Source: Polytrichum commune
Lineage: Eukaryota > Streptophyta > Polytrichopsida > Polytrichales > Polytrichaceae
Direction: 5' to 3'
NCBI GenBank assembly: GCA_950295325.1
Contig: OX485808.1
Coordinates: 42,428,527-42,492,526 of the forward strand
Length of the DNA: 64,000 nt
The translations under genes and the position numbers were made by a program. The notes below the pieces were generated by a model that was given only the letters and a program-made list of their open reading frames with translations, was not told where the DNA came from and searched no databases. This document shows positions 45,797 through 58,985 of the stretch, piece by piece; the first letter of the stretch is position 1; the number at the start of each line of letters is the position of its first letter.

Positions 45797-48700
45797 GTTG
45801 CAAGGGAGCTAACGTATATGAGAGAAAATCAACTTCACGCTTGCACCAGTTAGTTAATATTAAGGTCTAAATAAAAGGGATCAAAGCAGGAGTTAGCTAA
45901 CTTGCTAAACCTTGTTCTAGTGAAGAAATCTTAACTCATCCATATCCCTATTGTTAACTAACTTTTACCACTGATAAGTCCAATTATTTTTCTTGAATGC
46001 TCAACTCTCATTATCCCCATCTCTTGTCCGTTCCGCTATGAGGTGGACCACATTATTTCTTACACCATCCTAAATTAGCATACATTTTTAGATAACAACA
46101 CGTTATTTGAATGACAATGGAATATAATAATGTCAACTTTATATTATTTATATTGTTGATTTATAATTAGAATTAGAATGAAACACTATTGTGTGGGTCA
46201 CAAAATCAAAACGTATCATAATTGATATTATGCTCAAAACTTGAGCAAGTAGAGCGTAACTTCAGTCGGTCAACCTTACCTTCTCTCTTAAATTGGTCCA
46301 CCTTTGGTTAGTCATAATTGGGATGGGCATGCAATTGGTTAGCATAGTGTTAGCTAATTCTCCTAATTGAATGGTATGGCCAATTTGACCATGATTTCAA
46401 TTAGCTAGAATTTTGGTCAACTAATCTTCACTAAACTAGGTGGTGTTGTTGGACCCTTAGATGTTTATGAATGTTACTATCAACATGATAATAGATACAT
46501 ATTTTTTGAGTGGGTAGGAAGCAAAACTGTCCTACAAGATTGTAAGAAAACCTTGCATATCTTCATAAAACGAAGGTCAAAGGTTTTGGTGTTGGGGAAC
46601 TTGTCACCAATTGAAAATGTGTAACGTCAAGGAGAGGTAGGCTAAAGTCGGCTATGATGCTTACATCATAACCCAAACTAGTGGATGGTTTTTCACCCTT
46701 AACTTCTGTGAGCCAGGATCACCCCCACCCTTCAATGCGTCCCAGTCTGAGTGGGGGATTCCCTGTCACATGTCCCTCCCATGTCGAGAGCGCGTAGAAC
46801 CTTAACTCCCTTCAACAATGAGTTAGTGCAATTAGCACCCCTCTTTATTAATCAAATCGTTATTTTATTAGACCTTTAGCATTGATAAATGCTAAGGTTG
46901 TTCACACACATGAAGGAAAACCTCCTTCCATCCTAAATCCTATCTTGCTACAACCTAATTATAACTGGGCCCATCCTAAGCAACCCCCGGTTCAATTGGT
47001 AATTGCTGAATTTAATGTGTACTTCCCTCTGCCCTTCAGACCAGTAGTCTGTAACCGAACCACAACCAGCTCGGGACCTTCGGCTCCCAGGCCCTCACTC
47101 CAACCAGCCACCTTGTAAGTGGACTTGCTTGTCCAGTCACCCTCCCCTGTTTCGATCTACCCTTGGCCGTAGCAGCTGCTGCCGAGGCCCCTGGTTGGTG
47201 TCCCAGTCCCCTCCTCTGCACTCCTCAGCTCGACCTGGATGTTCCCTCCTAACATCCCAGCCTGATTCATTAGCAGTAAACACCCTGCCTAGCTGCCGCT
47301 TGAGTTGGGTGCAGCTCGCCCAACGCTCCTGCTCCCTTTGCGCCTTCCTTCTCTCAACTCCTCCCTCAATCTGAGCTACATTCCCACCTGAAATGTGGAC
47401 TCACAGCAGGTATTCCAGAACCACAGTCACTGCGCCTTAACCACCCACAACCCGAGACCTCGAAGCACCATACCGACCCTCAATCAGCATCCCCTTCAAT
47501 CACAGTCCTTTCATTATTTTCCCACTTACACCCCCCTCGCATCTCAGTCCTTCCTTGGCCATCCGTCTTGGATTCGCTCCTCACACTCTAATTGTTTTGG
47601 TTGGATCCTTCCACCTTCGAGGCTAGGCATTTTCCACTTGAAGTGGCGCTTTCAGTGAACACAAATGCTTGTCAATCTTTACTAGCTGCAATGTCGATCC
47701 TCCCCAGCATCGCCACCCCTTCCAACCACATTAGGCAGCCTTAATCCTCTTCAATGAGCCTGGAGTAAAATTTGCCTTCCAGCCAACCTTCTCCCATCCT
47801 TTCTTTTTTAGTTTTGTTGTGTCTGCTGGTAGATCAGCCAGTGGATAGCCATGTTCACCAATTTCGGCAAGGTCTCCCCATAGCTGCTCGCCGTAGCCTC
47901 CTCCCGGCCGGTCCAGAGAGAGAGCGAGAGCAGGCTCCCAACCGCCGCTCAACCCAATCCAGGACCCCGGAAATTGCTAGGGGTCCAGTGTCCCCCTTCC
48001 CTATTCAAACACTACCGATCCTTATTTGGCTAATTTTAAGCCCAGCTCCTTACTCCTACCCGTAACTTTTACCTTTATTCAAACCCATCTCATCCTAATC
48101 TCACCCCGCCCTCTAACCATCAAAGCCCTAAACACTAGTCTAAATTTTAAAACACACTTCAACCCAACCGCACTCTGTTTATGTTTTCAAAAGTAAGTAA
48201 TGAAAAATCAAATGCTAATTCATGGTTACTGCTAAACTTAAAAACACTTGGGAGCACGATATCGGGCTCACAACTTCCCAAGCTTATGAAAGGGTTGCTT
48301 TGAGTGCAATTCACTCAGTGTTGGTTGTGGAATTTTATGGACAAGTGTTGAGGGTAAAATGGGATTTATCTATAGGATTTTGAAACATGGGAGATGAGAT
48401 ATTTCAAGGGGAAAAGATGAGCATGAATCACCCTTTGGATGCTAAGATTATAGCGATTGAAGGAAGGGATGCACAAGAAAAGGCCATGTTTCATCACCCC
48501 AAAAAGACCTTTGACCAGTCAAAATCACCTAGAACAAATCGAGTTGAATGCTTATGTGATCCACTAGATGGGAACAACTTAATAATTGAGAACCTTTGCA
48601 AAATTTTCATGCCAAACTGTGCAAACCATAATAAGCTAGCCACCTCGCATTTGGAGTATCTCAAACTGTCCCATATTTATAACCAAATGTATGCAAAGAA

Positions 48701-50916
48701 TTCCTTAAAAATTAGAGAGTGAGTCGATGTGAGGACAAATGCCATATTTTACAAGACATCAACAAAATTTCACTTTTTATTAAAGTAAACACCATTGATG
48801 TTCATGCAAAGATTGCATTGAAGTGGCAATAATACATCAGAGTCCAACACCTCACATGAGCTCCCAACACAACAAAAAAATGACCACTTCCCACTTTCAC
48901 AATTTTTTTACACATTCCAATTATCTCCAAATTGCACCACTCATGTGTCTATGGGTACACATCCATGTTGGCTTCATGAATATAATTTTTTTGATTGTGG
49001 ATGAATGAGTTAGGTGGATTAATGTAGGGAAAAAATCTTCCATCAACCCATTAGGGGTTAAATCTCCCGTGCAACATGAACACGTTCAACAACAACTAGG
49101 AAAACACATGCAAACTTCACCACTTTTTTTTGCCTCATGCCCTTTTAATAAGTAGGGCACGCTTGTTCATAATTTGCACTTCAAAAGCGAGAAGCATGAT
49201 TTTCTTCTACATTGCACTATGAATTCAAAGGCTTAACACTACTTAGCTTAGCCATGGCATTCTGTGGGCCATGGCTAAGCTGCGTGATGTTATGGGGACA
49301 TCAAATATTACGTCTCTTTAACTTAGTCCGTCTTTCGAATGGTCAACATTCACAACAATCATCTTAAAAGCCGATATATATATATATATATATATATATT
49401 TCTTTTTTTTGGAGACAAATGAAATCTTATTTCAATGCCAAACAACTGATACATGCCACCGGGACCCATTGACAAGAGTGTGGCGGGCTCTCTTAAAAGC
49501 CAATACCAGTTCCTCTAGTTTCCCATTTACAAGTTATTTGGGTTTCCGTGAGGGAGAGGGCTTCAAGATACCAAGCCAAAGCTCGCAGGTCATGGATTGG
49601 ATAACCAATGAGAGGAGAATGGACGACGAGCAACAAGAGCGACAAGTCTTCAACCTATTCAAGATGGTCATCAATCATAACCGATCAGCTCATAGACATA
49701 AACTGAGATTTTTTTGGCTGATCTCGTACCTCCATGGATGAAAAATTGCAACAAATTTTGAGAACTTTTTGGCTCTTGGATGAGTGATCGCTTATGATAT
49801 CAATTCAATTTCTTTTTGTCATGACACTCGATGAGCCTCATCTCAGAATAGATACCCCACTTGATCTTCGACAAAAGGCCAAGAAATGTACACTTTTGGA
49901 GGAGATCACAAAGACAACGTTGGCATGCGATCTGCCATGGCAGCAATTTCATTGGGATTAAGCTCGGGTTTCCATGGTTGTAAGGACGTGATGTATGTTA
50001 ATCTGGCGAGTTTTTGCAAAATTTTGACTTCGAATATCAAAAAACGAAAGATTTTGTCAAAATATGGGCAGAAAAAAAACCCGCTAGTATTCCCAATACA
50101 AAATTGGATTAATGGATGAAAATAACCCAAAAAAATACTATCATGAGTGAATATTAGGATGGTTGTGGGATTAGATCCAAGTGATTTCATGGAATATTTA
50201 TGTTCCTACAACAAGGAATGCCACTAAGGGCCACTTCACACACGAGACTGAGAGCCCGTGACCATACATGTCAAGCACTCTCATTGGTGGAAAAGGCGGA
50301 GCCGGTCCAAGTTCGCTTCACACTACGCTTGAGGAGTATGTGAATGCAAGATGATGGATGTAAAGTCTACATGGATTCCTACATGGCATCGAATGGATCA
50401 TGTTTCATGGTCACTTGGACTATTTTCAAAAATCTTCTCTTGGAGGTAGGCCTAACACAAAACTGGGAGACCACGGCACTCCAAATGCTCACAACCGTTG
50501 ATTTATTCTATTTTATCATGTGTGAGGACCCACATGAATAGAAATTCATTGAAATAGTGTTTGGTTGAGGGCTCGGGCACATATGACTTCATACTACACT
50601 TGAGGGTCCATGACCACACTAAATGATTTTGGAGGTGTGTTGGGACGGCCTTCGGACGCTTTCTTTTGGGCTCTCACAATCTCATGGTCATGGCTCTTGG
50701 CTCATGTGTGAAGTGGCCCTAAGTTGGCTACTAGAATATTGAAATCAATAAACAAACACTGGAGGGAACTAAAGGGGGGCCAAGATAGTGTGACCGTCCA
50801 TTGTGTGTAGAGCCAAGAGCTTTCCTAGGCTTCATAACAACAATAAGAAGCTTCCGGAAGCCACTAGGCCGATCATGGGTTGCTAATTTGATTATGTCTG
50901 CTTAGCTCAATCTCAG
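45797..50916. other. 5-kb intergenic stretch, no gene supported
   Basis: Frames at 48387-48722 and 49409-49741 start with ATG but match nothing I know and have no splice partners. The tract at 46960-48150 is pyrimidine-rich and GC-richer than its flanks, and could be an old gene leader or retrotransposon remnant. A (TA)n microsatellite lies at 49374-49399. Confidence 0.45.
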
Positions 50917-50918
50917 TA

Positions 50919-51135
50919 CACTAAATATGATATTTAGTGTGACTTACTATTGGGAATTACGCAATGCTATGTCTATTTACTGTACATTTCATATTTTACC
51001 AACAAATGTTAAATTGGTAGTTTGGACATTATAGAACATTGACAACTTTACTTGGTAAAAAAATATTTCAATAGTAAAAAGATATAACACCGTGTATATC
51101 CAAATAGTAAGTCACACTAAATATCATATTTGGTG
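50919..51135. mobile_element. TA-flanked MITE, 217 bp
   Basis: The ends CACTAAATATGATATTTAGTG and CACTAAATATCATATTTGGTG, with inner arms GTGACTTACTATT / AATAGTAAGTCAC, are flanked by TA. Same family as 44515-44721. Confidence 0.85.
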
Positions 51136-51179
51136 TAGGTTAACAGCAACTGCATCATTGGGATTAACAAGAAGCAGTA

Positions 51180-51480
51180 TTAAATAAACTGTATTTAATG
51201 CCACATGGTAACTTATGCCAATGTGGTAACTTTTCTAATGACACTTCTTATGAATAAGTTTACAAATACTATCATGGATGATTGGAATTTGGATGAAAAT
51301 TTTGTTTAGTGAGTGATAGTAATTGCAACATTGTAAATCTATAATGCCCAAAGGTTATTACAAGGAATGACAAATAATGTTGGGTTTACATTTAGTGTTG
51401 GTGGCACTACATGGGCGGTTTACAATTTGTATTGAGCAAGACATATAGAATTGGTGACACTAAATGTCATCTTTAGCGTT
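51180..51480. mobile_element. diverged MITE, third copy of the insertion-target family
   Basis: TATTTAATGCCACATGGTAAC, ACTATCATGGATGATTG, TGTAAATCTATAAT and AAGGAATGACAAATAATGTTGGG are collinear with 45424-45794. A block including the GGCCAAAACC site is deleted here. Confidence 0.7.
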
Positions 51481-54400
51481 GTGTCGCCTTCATCTTCAAT
51501 ATGTGTCTTTGTAGATTCATGTGAAGGAGTGAAAGCAACCTCATGCCCCCTTCCCACCCAACTTTACCAAATAACCAAAGTCTTTCTTAAAAACCGGGTA
51601 AAGTTCTCTCGGTTATAGCGGAGGTATCAAGCAGTCCCAATGCACCTTACAAGAACTTGCTCCCGAGTAGGTTTTAGTTAAGTGGTTTTCACACATGTTC
51701 ATTATTTTATCTACCAAGCAATGACATGGTGGATAGTTTTTGTCCCATCCCCAAATGCCTTACTACTCATCTATCTTACCATCAGTTTTTGTTAATGAAG
51801 CTCTTTGTGCCCTCATAGCTAAGACTAAAAGCAACCAATCACAAGGGTGGGAGGCGACACTTTTAGAGGTCTTACATTCTTGCCTCATGTTTAGGTACCG
51901 ATGGGAGGGTTGGGGCTTGAGGCTTAAAACCTCCACTTTAAAACCATGCCACATCATTTGCCAACTAGGCTTGGGACTAGATAGTATTGACGGTGTGAAG
52001 GCCATGTTTTTAGAACCAACTTTTAGGCTTAGCTAAAGTCAAGTGGGAAGGGATCATCATATTATTAATGGCCATCTTAACGTACACTGATTGTATGAAT
52101 TTGAGAAAGTATGTTTATTATGTTCTAATAAGCCCGTTGCTTGCTCCCGACGTTATTCATGGGTATTGAGTCTCACGCACACTATTGGAGAAATAGTCTA
52201 AACTAGATGCTTAGAGGTCTCAAAGTGTCATGTCTGCTCATTGTCAACATAAGTAACCTTTAGAACTGAAAATTTACTTACATTATGATCTGTAGCGTAG
52301 CACATTGGGATACTTGATAGTTTTGCGTTTTAGGATGCAAGGGGAAGATATTATTGAACATAGTTATGGCTTGCAAGTGTCATGTGTTTACATTTTTGTA
52401 TGCAAGGGGGAAGATATTATTGAGCACACTAATGGAAGGTGCTAGGTGTTTACATTCTAATATGCAACATTGAGATGATATTATTGAGCCACACTAATGG
52501 CAAGTGACATTTGTGGACTCTTTAATCAACTTATAGAACATTGTGTAAGAGAGGCGTGCACGTCACAACATTATTGAGGATACTCATGCTGAGATATTAG
52601 TAAGCGCACTTGAATGTCAAAGTCTCATGAGGTGACACTAATGATGAAGTTGTTGACCATTAGTGTAACCTAGCATACGCCTCAAACTAGGGTGGGTGAC
52701 ACTATTAGTACGCATGTGACACTAAATACCACAAACAACGAACTCGGTTTAATCACAGACAAACTTCGGATGGGCTGAATGTCAGGAGAACATTAAGAAG
52801 ATGTAAGAAATAATAACTGTGAAGTGCTCCCAAAGCTAAACGATTCTTATCTATAGATGCCACGACCTATTCCAGAATGATGACCTGAAGTCGGCCATTC
52901 ATATAAATGCATCGAGGATCATGAATGGATTCATTCAAGGATACATGATAATTCAATGGATTCATACAAGGATCGTTGCCACTTGTTCTTCGTCACAGTG
53001 GGGTAGATTTCAGGTATCCAAATCAAATGGCAACGACCTGTGTTCGTTGTAAATTAGAGCATTTTACATTCTCAATGAGGATTGAACACTAAATGGTGAT
53101 TAACATCCAGGGATAAGAGAAGCACTTTAAGCCATTCTGAATGATGGTGCTCCACCTCGCATGATTTTTCAATGTCCGAATTTAGAGCAGTTGCAGCAAC
53201 ATTCTTCGTGGTGGCAGGTTTTCTGTAGAAAGTTCACCCAGTAATTGTCTCAGCTGTCTTCCCATCATCACTAATTGCACCTGTCTTGAGGTCTATTTCC
53301 AACACAGAATTACGTAGCATTTAATCCAAATCCAAAAGCTTTCGACCCACCTGTTGTTGCGACCAGTTTTTATCTATACATATTTACCCTTTTCCACAAA
53401 GTGCCATGGTCAGAAAAACAAACATCGGCAACAAACTCATAGGATGCACATTACAAAAAATGTTCAGATCCCTGAAACCTATGCATCAGTATTGCAAGAC
53501 ACATATTTCTGCAAAAAACATACGTGACGGCCGGTCTTGATTCTTCATTTCTATGAGTTACTTCAACATGGCCGCCGTGTAGGAGGTAGCAAATATTTCA
53601 GCCTGCACATGATGCATGAGATACTGCACCAATGTGTACCCTGAAAAAATAATTTCCGAAATATAGTGCTCACCCGGCAGCAACATCAAGCCTCCGGAGT
53701 TGTGCACCATCGAGTCCAGAAGTTGCAGTGAACACACTGCTACATCACCCTGCAATTAGCCGTGGCACGGGGTGTCAAGGAGACAAATGAAACATTAATA
53801 CTTCAACTCTCTTCAATTGATTCATCCAAGTCACTGTATGTGACCCTAAGACCCTGTGAGACTGCAGTTCTATGAGCCGCTTCAGAAAGATGTGCATCGA
53901 GTAAATGCAAATTACATAGGATAAGAATTCGACATCCTGTGGAGGATTCATGAAAATACCTGTGTCTAGTCACTACCAACAGTGTTATTTTGGAATGGAA
54001 TACAAGGACACAAATGGACGTCACAGGATTGCTATGTTGATACTCATTCCTCACGGGCAAATTTAACTAAGCCCAAATTGAATCCTGGAGTGGCCTGTAT
54101 AGAGGTTTCCCAAAGAAGAGCCCACAATGCTCCCTTTTGATGAAGGAATTACAAATGCAAATACAAGAATAAGTCATAAATTCTCTACTGACAAAGTCGA
54201 TTGATTGGGATGATCGCAATAGTACCGCTTGCATGCTGATCACTCAGAGTGTAGACAGCAATGTGACCCCAGTCCGAATTACAGGCACAAATGGGGAGAT
54301 GTACAATTATGTTTGAGTGGTAAGTTAATGGCAAGGCTTGCACATAAAGAAAAGACCCCTGCTATGATGAGATTCGACTATGTGCTGGATTTATAGACAC

Positions 54401-55560
54401 CATTCTACGTTCGACACTTAACACAACTGGGAGGGCCTATGTGATCGGGTGAAGAGACAGACAACGTTTTATTATCAACTCCAATTCTGAAACCTGTAAT
54501 GACAATCTTTGTGATTTGCAATTGCTAACGAGATTAGACAATTTCCAATTCTATCTAGTGGGCGAAAATTGTCTCTGGAGTTGGGAGTGTCCACAACAGG
54601 ACCACATACCTTTGTTGTCTTCATTCAGAATGACGAATCAGTTGTGTTTCTAAATATACTCCACGAATGTCATTGACTTGTTTAATAAGTACATGGATCC
54701 GCAACATCAGGAACATCTTTTAACCAATTTCAGCGCTCACTTCACTGCGGCATGCACATACAGTAGCCCAATGATCCTTGTGTGGTCTCTCCCACACCCT
54801 TTCAACTTCCAGGACCTCTGTCTTGGAATGCGGCTGTTACTCAATTGAGTTCCTCTGCAGTTGATGAGCATTGATGAACATGCAGCTGCAATCTTTTCTC
54901 TTGCACTTTGTCCTGCACAGAGTCTATATTGCAGTCCCGAACAGGAAAGTAAAGTCACCATGGCCAACCCACAATGCAAGCGGTGACACCTACTACCTCA
55001 GTCTCCATGTTGTCCTCAAGGAACCCATGGTAATAAACCTCCAGCTGTTCTTTGATATTTCTGAATGAGAAACGCAAATTCTTCAATCGTCATGTTTCCC
55101 ATCGATACCTATGATTTGGGGTCGCTGGTTCTGGAATGAGATTCCAAATTTTTTCCACATCTTGGATTTTAAAACCCTCTCCAACAGGGTGGCCACTCCA
55201 GCAGTGGTGTCCTATCTGTCCTATCTTACACCTTGGTATACTATAAATACACACGATTTAAACCGGAAATTGACGAAGTGCGGATGGGAGGAGAAAGATC
55301 TTCATATTCCTTCATGTCTTCCTCATGTAACTCTACTCCACTGTTGAAGTGCCACAGTATTGAAAATCCCCGCACATCACCAATACCGGCTCCAGTAGCT
55401 GCGATCCCTGAAGCATACGCATGTCTTCCTCATGTAGCTCTACTCCATGTCGCATAGATCTAGCTCCTTCAGGCTTGTGAGCTTATTCATGCTTGAAGTC
55501 AACCGACATAGCGATGCACCTCCACAAATTGAGTTGTTAATTTCAGTGTAGGTAAATTTG
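51481..55560. other. intergenic stretch, possible decayed gene pieces
   Basis: On the - strand 53558-53755 follows an acceptor-like AATTGCAG and stays open for 65 codons; 53803-54060 and 54737-54979 are also open. None is recognisable, and no consistent exon chain emerges. They could be remains of the LRR gene upstream at 55.6-56.6 kb or chance frames. Confidence 0.4.
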
Positions 55561-55626
55561 CCAAGCCTTGCAAACTAGTCAGTTGCCTATTATGAGAAGC
55601 CTTTGATAACTTGTAATTGCTCCAAT

Positions 55627-56560
55627 CTACTGAGGTTTGGTATCCTCTGATATGCCCAACCAAGATATACTCAAGTTACAAAGGCACTGAAGCCCAGTAA
55701 GACTAGGCAGCTTTGAAATTCGTGCGCTCCATTCTAAGCTTAAAAATTTCACACCAACCAAGCTGTCCAATCCTGGAACTTCGTCCATGTCCCGGTGAGA
55801 ACAACGCAGTGTACGAAGACTAATTAGACTACACAGCTTCGAACGTTGCTCATTTCCCTCAAACTTTAATGATTGTATACCAACCAAGCAGTCTAGTCCA
55901 CAAACTTCAATCAAACCTGGGCGCGCGCGCACACAAACACATATATTGAGCGATTGTAGGCTGGACCCTAATTCTACAGCAAACCCCTGCAAAATTTTCA
56001 ATCACTTCACTCCGTAATGCTCCACTTCCTGCAGGGACGTACAATTCCTCAAATCCAGGCATGATGCAAAAAACTTCATAGAGCTTCAATGTTATCAAGT
56101 TTGTGCACAAAGCAAGTACGTCCCGCTCGAACAAAAACAAAATCATAGCGGTGACCAGACACTCGCAGAACTTTAAGTGATGCTGGTAGTTGTCCCACTT
56201 TTGGTAGCTTATTTTCAATACCCTCCCCATCAAAATCTTCACAAGTTATCCTGAAAAAAGTCAGGGATTTCAGCCCTTCCAATCCCTCAATTGACTCCAA
56301 TGCAGAATGTACATCTAAGCTTCTCAAGCGAACGAGGTCATTCAGATTCAAAACTCCAGCTCTTTCAGAGAAAATATGCAGCTCCAAGACCACAAGATTC
56401 GTGCAATATTTCCATTCGATCCTCCCTACATTCATGATGGGTTTTCTGAAATACAAAGCCGTGTCAACCTCTCTCCACAACACCTTGGCTCATCCTCAAG
56501 CTCTTTGGGAAGTGCGTCCTGAGCATAAATCCACCTCCGCTTCTCCATGTCCACGGGCTT
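55627..56560 (-). pseudogene. NB-LRR-type leucine-rich-repeat pseudogene
   Basis: Read on the - strand, LRR sequence passes through at least three frames. One begins near 56550 (DMEKRRWIYAQDALPKELED). A second runs 56460-56140 (NLVVLELHIF, LVRLRSLDV, LEGLKSLTFFRI, LPASLKVLRVSG). A third covers about 56140-56000 (LCTNLITLKLYEV). The last, 55990-55627, reads LVGIQSLKFEG, LISLRTLRCSHRDMDEVPGLDSLVGVKFLSLEW, LPSLTGLQCLCNLSIS. A CG/CA microsatellite (about 55921-55942) lies in the last part. The LxxLxxLxL spacing and the RW-x-AQD-x-LP passage are typical of the ARC-to-LRR part of NLR proteins. Frameshifts at about 56440, 56130 and 55990 argue that it is dead. Confidence 0.65.
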
Positions 56561-56599
56561 TTCATTTCCCTTTCGATTCCAATTCTGCAAATTGACGAT

Positions 56600-58077
56600 A
56601 GAGATCCTGCACGCTAACTCTCCCAGAGCTCATATCTGCATCAACAAGGCACTATCCACCAAATGTTGCAACTGCAATTACATCATGAAACTATCACAAA
56701 GAAATTCAACAAACACATGTTTCACTCTTCACATCAATCTTCCAAATCATTGAATCAACATAAGAACCCCCACGTACTAGTCATGCTTGACCATCATGTA
56801 TACACTTCACCATTCTAGTTCAACCTATCTCCACAAACTTGATTGTGGTATTCTATAGATATAAGCATGTGCATGTCATTTTGTTTGGTCAACCTTGAAG
56901 GAGCTGCAATGTGGGAATTAGGATGTCAATTTGTTCAAGATATAAAACGTTGAGGATATATCAACATCCTATTATGTGAGTATTAAGTTAATTATTCTAG
57001 TATGGTCTTGAGGCATCATAGAGGGAATTGACTTCATACCTAATCTTGAATCACGTCCTCCTCATTGTGAACAAGGCACGACCACTACAATCCATCCAAA
57101 CAATTGAATCCCTACAGCCCTTCCAAAAACATAGTTTAGGGCCCTTCTATAGATTAGGGACATAGTTTTAAAACTATGTTCCTAATTAGGAACATAGTCC
57201 CTAACTAATTCTTGCTCCCATTGAGGCAATTATCAAAATTGCTTCTAAGAATGATGACCAAAGGATTCACCAATTCTCGCAAAATAATTGACTTTTTGTA
57301 AGTCCTTTCATCCAAAATGAAGGCCTTTTATCTCCAAGATATTTTTAGAAAAATATCCAAGGCTTTCAATGATAATGGTTGATAATGTGAACCTTGACTT
57401 TCACCCTTGCCAAAGTATCAACTCATGATACTACATCTTTTGTATTTTCAAACTTCTTTCCTTTTGTAGCATAGTGCAAAAACACATTTTTGGCATCATC
57501 CTTGTCAAGCTTAGGCATCTCAAAAAACATGCATTTTCATCTATGTCAAGACTTATAAGAGTTTTTTAAAATCAGGATGTTACAGTCACCCAACTTCCCT
57601 CAACAAAAGGTGCTTGAAGAAACAAGTTTGCTTGCTCCAAAGAATTGAAATCATCCCAAACATTGTCTATGGTTAGGAAGGTCTTTTACTTCTAAATCTT
57701 ATCAAAACACGAGTAAATAACACACATTCTTTAGGCTTTGGGTCCAACGTTTGTACTATACTATAATGAAATATGTGAACAAGAGAGCCATTAATTGACC
57801 AAAAAAAACATCAAGGAACACATAGAGGCGTAGAGTGAAATTTCTAACACCATGATGAAAATTAACACAACATCTCATTATCTAGTCCTTGACTCCATCC
57901 TATTTAGCATCCTAACTTGCTTATATTGCACATGTCAATGCAGTCAACTCGTTTTTCAAAAACTCGTGAAGTTGAAGGGCTTGAAGTTTCAATTCTAAAA
58001 AGCATGTAAAGTAAGGTATTATTTGGTTCTTTTTTCATGTTCTCCAACTTCTATTGATTAGATTTACACAACGAAAC
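56600..58077. other. intergenic stretch with a perfect 20-bp palindrome
   Basis: No gene recognised. ACATAGTTTTAAAACTATGT at 57160-57179 is a perfect palindrome, and a second, imperfect inverted repeat (GGGACATAG / AACATAGTCCC) surrounds it to about 57203. Confidence 0.55.
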
Positions 58078-58079
58078 TA

Positions 58080-58710
58080 CACCAAATTGTCCTACTAGTG
58101 TGGGTTACCATTTGGAGTTATGCATCGCTATAACATTTTACTAAGCGTAAGTTTTTTATACTCAAGCTACATAAATAGTCAGAATGCACATCGCAGAACA
58201 TGAGATAAATAACTTCACGGGGAGGTCACTTCATTGTCAAGTTGACACCACGTGCGGACAAAGTTTGCTACCCCTATATTACATGCCATATATAATTTTA
58301 AAATTTATGATATTTTTTCTACATATACATAACCATTGATAGTATCTTTTGTATTGTTTTTTGAAATTCTTAGTCATCTTTATTTTTTTTTAGTAATTGT
58401 TTTAGTTCAATTCTGTGTCATTCTAGTTAGAAACGGTATGTTTTATGAAAAAAAAAATCATCAAATTTAGTTACCACTTTTAACCATGTCATAGGTATTG
58501 TGTATATCTACTCATGAAAAAAATTTGATAAAATTTTGACCCATTTTGGTGGTGCAACTTACCAAAAGAAGATTTTTTTTGGTTGCACGTGGTGTTCAAC
58601 TTGACAATGGAGTGATCTCCCCATGGATAACTTATTTGGATAATGTTAGTAAGAAGTTATAGCAACACGTACCTCCAAATGGTAACCCACACTAATAGAA
58701 CAATTTAGTG
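58080..58710. mobile_element. TA-flanked MITE disrupted by a hAT MITE
   Basis: The ends CACCAAATTGTCCTACTAGTG and CACTAATAGAACAATTTAGTG, flanked by TA, with inner arms GGTTACCATTTGGAG / CTCCAAATGGTAACC. After removing the nested insert its length is about 212 bp, matching the 44.5- and 50.9-kb copies. Confidence 0.85.
58216..58626 (+). mobile_element. hAT-type MITE nested in a TA-type MITE
   Basis: CACGGGGAGGTCACTTCATTG ... GGAGTGATCTCCCCATG, with flanking AATAACTT (58208-58215) and GATAACTT right after the final ATG. It is collinear with 41582-41977. It postdates the host MITE. Confidence 0.85.
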
Positions 58711-58859
58711 TAGTGTTGCATCAACACAAATCGGATTGAAATTTGAAGTTCCCTTGATTCAATTACGGTTATCGGAAGTGCATGTTTGTTGACTTCTTAA
58801 TGGAATACATTATAGGTCCTCCTCATTGCATTCCCCAATGAATGCACCACGTATTAATA

Positions 58860-58985
58860 TAATTTGAAGATGTAGTCCAATCTCTCTTAAACATGTGTCT
58901 TTATGGTAATTGTTCTTCAATCCTCATTGAACCACACACCTATGAAATAGGTATAGGGGTCCAATAAAGGAAAGCAACCGAATAA
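58860..58985 (-). repeat. dispersed repeat family A, short remnant
   Basis: GTAGTCCAATCTCTCTTAAAC, CATGTGTCTTTATGG and a decayed terminus are the only parts recognisable. Confidence 0.5.

Noticed and set aside
48387-48722. 111-codon ATG-started frame
   Set aside because: No recognisable family, no splice partners and repeat-rich surroundings. Kept only as a remark in the intergenic entry.
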